Shown one piece after another: positions 63,676 to 64,000 of a stretch of DNA of 64,000 nt; the stretch's first letter is position 1, and every line of letters starts with the position of its first letter. Below the pieces are notes generated by a model. It was not told the origin of the DNA. It worked only from the letters and a program-made list of their open reading frames with translations, and ran no database searches. The position numbers and the translations under genes were made by a program. The stretch covers positions 32,987,218 to 33,051,217 of the forward strand of contig OZ012686.1 of the NCBI GenBank assembly GCA_963942565.1, given 5' to 3'. Source of the stretch: Maea johnstoni (Eukaryota > Annelida > Polychaeta > Spionida > Magelonidae).

Positions 63676-64000
63676 TCACATATCTTTCCTCTTGCCCTGA
63701 CTACAAACCAGCGCAGAATTCAGCAATTTCAGCTGTTCCTGTGCGCTCTCACTGTTCATATTTGCTGCATGATCTGATAATTCACTAATAAATGATCTTT
63801 TCAATTGCGGCAAACGTCTAAGCAAACTGAACAGCGAGAGCGCAAAGGTGCAATGACTTGCTGGTGACTCAGGATATCTGGCCTCTAGTAGAAAGCTTTT
63901 TAAAAACTCCCTTTTTGTCATTTGTAGTTCTAGTACACTCCAATCGGCAATCATTGAGGTGTGTAGTAAAATGGAAGATTGCCAACATCCCTTCCACAGA
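63676..64000 (-). CDS. 3' part of an unidentified minus-strand protein gene (cut by window edge)
   Basis: About 107 codons are open to the window edge and end with TGA at 63676. The peptide includes MIADWSVLELQMTKREFLKS, FALSLFSLLRRLPQLKRSF and AQEQLKLLNSALVC, an amphipathic all-helical pattern. The open length is unlikely by chance in DNA this AT-rich. I do not recognise the family and cannot place the exon's 5' end. It lies inside or beyond the intron of the plus-strand gene, so the two genes may be nested or interleaved. Confidence 0.4.
   Translation of the reverse strand, partial: LWKGCWQSSILLHTSMIADWSVLELQMTKREFLKSFLLEARYPESPASHCTFALSLFSLLRRLPQLKRSFISELSDHAANMNSESAQEQLKLLNSALVCSQGKRKDM

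Overview
The window is nuclear DNA from an invertebrate animal. Genes are split by GT-AG introns, the DNA is AT-rich, and microsatellites, satellites and small DNA transposons are frequent. The phylum cannot be fixed from the sequence. A chitin deacetylase excludes a vertebrate, and the codanin-1 gene fits a marine bilaterian such as a lancelet, hemichordate or lophotrochozoan. A 200-base run of N marks an assembly gap.

Positions 1-26,700 contain no gene I can name. They hold four long (TA)n arrays, a 76-bp minisatellite, a 34-bp satellite beside the gap, small TTAA-flanked elements, SINE-like fragments, and a palindromic THAP-bearing DNA transposon (13,454-15,988) of Kolobok type. One short open segment with good splice sites (17,821-17,895) may be an exon of an unknown gene.

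At 26,957-28,366 (minus) there is an intronless, secreted, probably GPI-anchored chitin deacetylase-like gene (CE4 family). A tRNA-derived SINE abuts its stop codon. The 28.4-39 kb interval is non-coding and carries a PIF/Harbinger-like element with dense sub-terminal repeats, plus MITEs.

The main gene is a complete codanin-1 (CDAN1) gene on the minus strand, 62,274 to 39,258. I resolved 27 exons with consistent splice phases, for a product of about 1,687 residues against 1,227 in human. It differs from human in having an extra RRITP motif near the ASF1-binding B-domain and a long disordered insertion just before the conserved C-terminus. One exon carries a single-base frameshift in a homopolymer, likely an error or polymorphism. 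Its first intron is almost entirely a 4.7-kb terminal-inverted-repeat element. Another intron holds decaying tandem copies of an exon edge.

Upstream of CDAN1 a compact divergent promoter (about 380 bp, with E2F-like and YY1-like motifs) also serves a plus-strand gene. Only its first exon (62,657-62,774) is visible and I do not recognise it. At the right edge a minus-strand open segment (63,676-64,000) looks like the 3' end of another unrecognised protein gene. I saw no reverse transcriptase, LTR pair, capsid or envelope gene.
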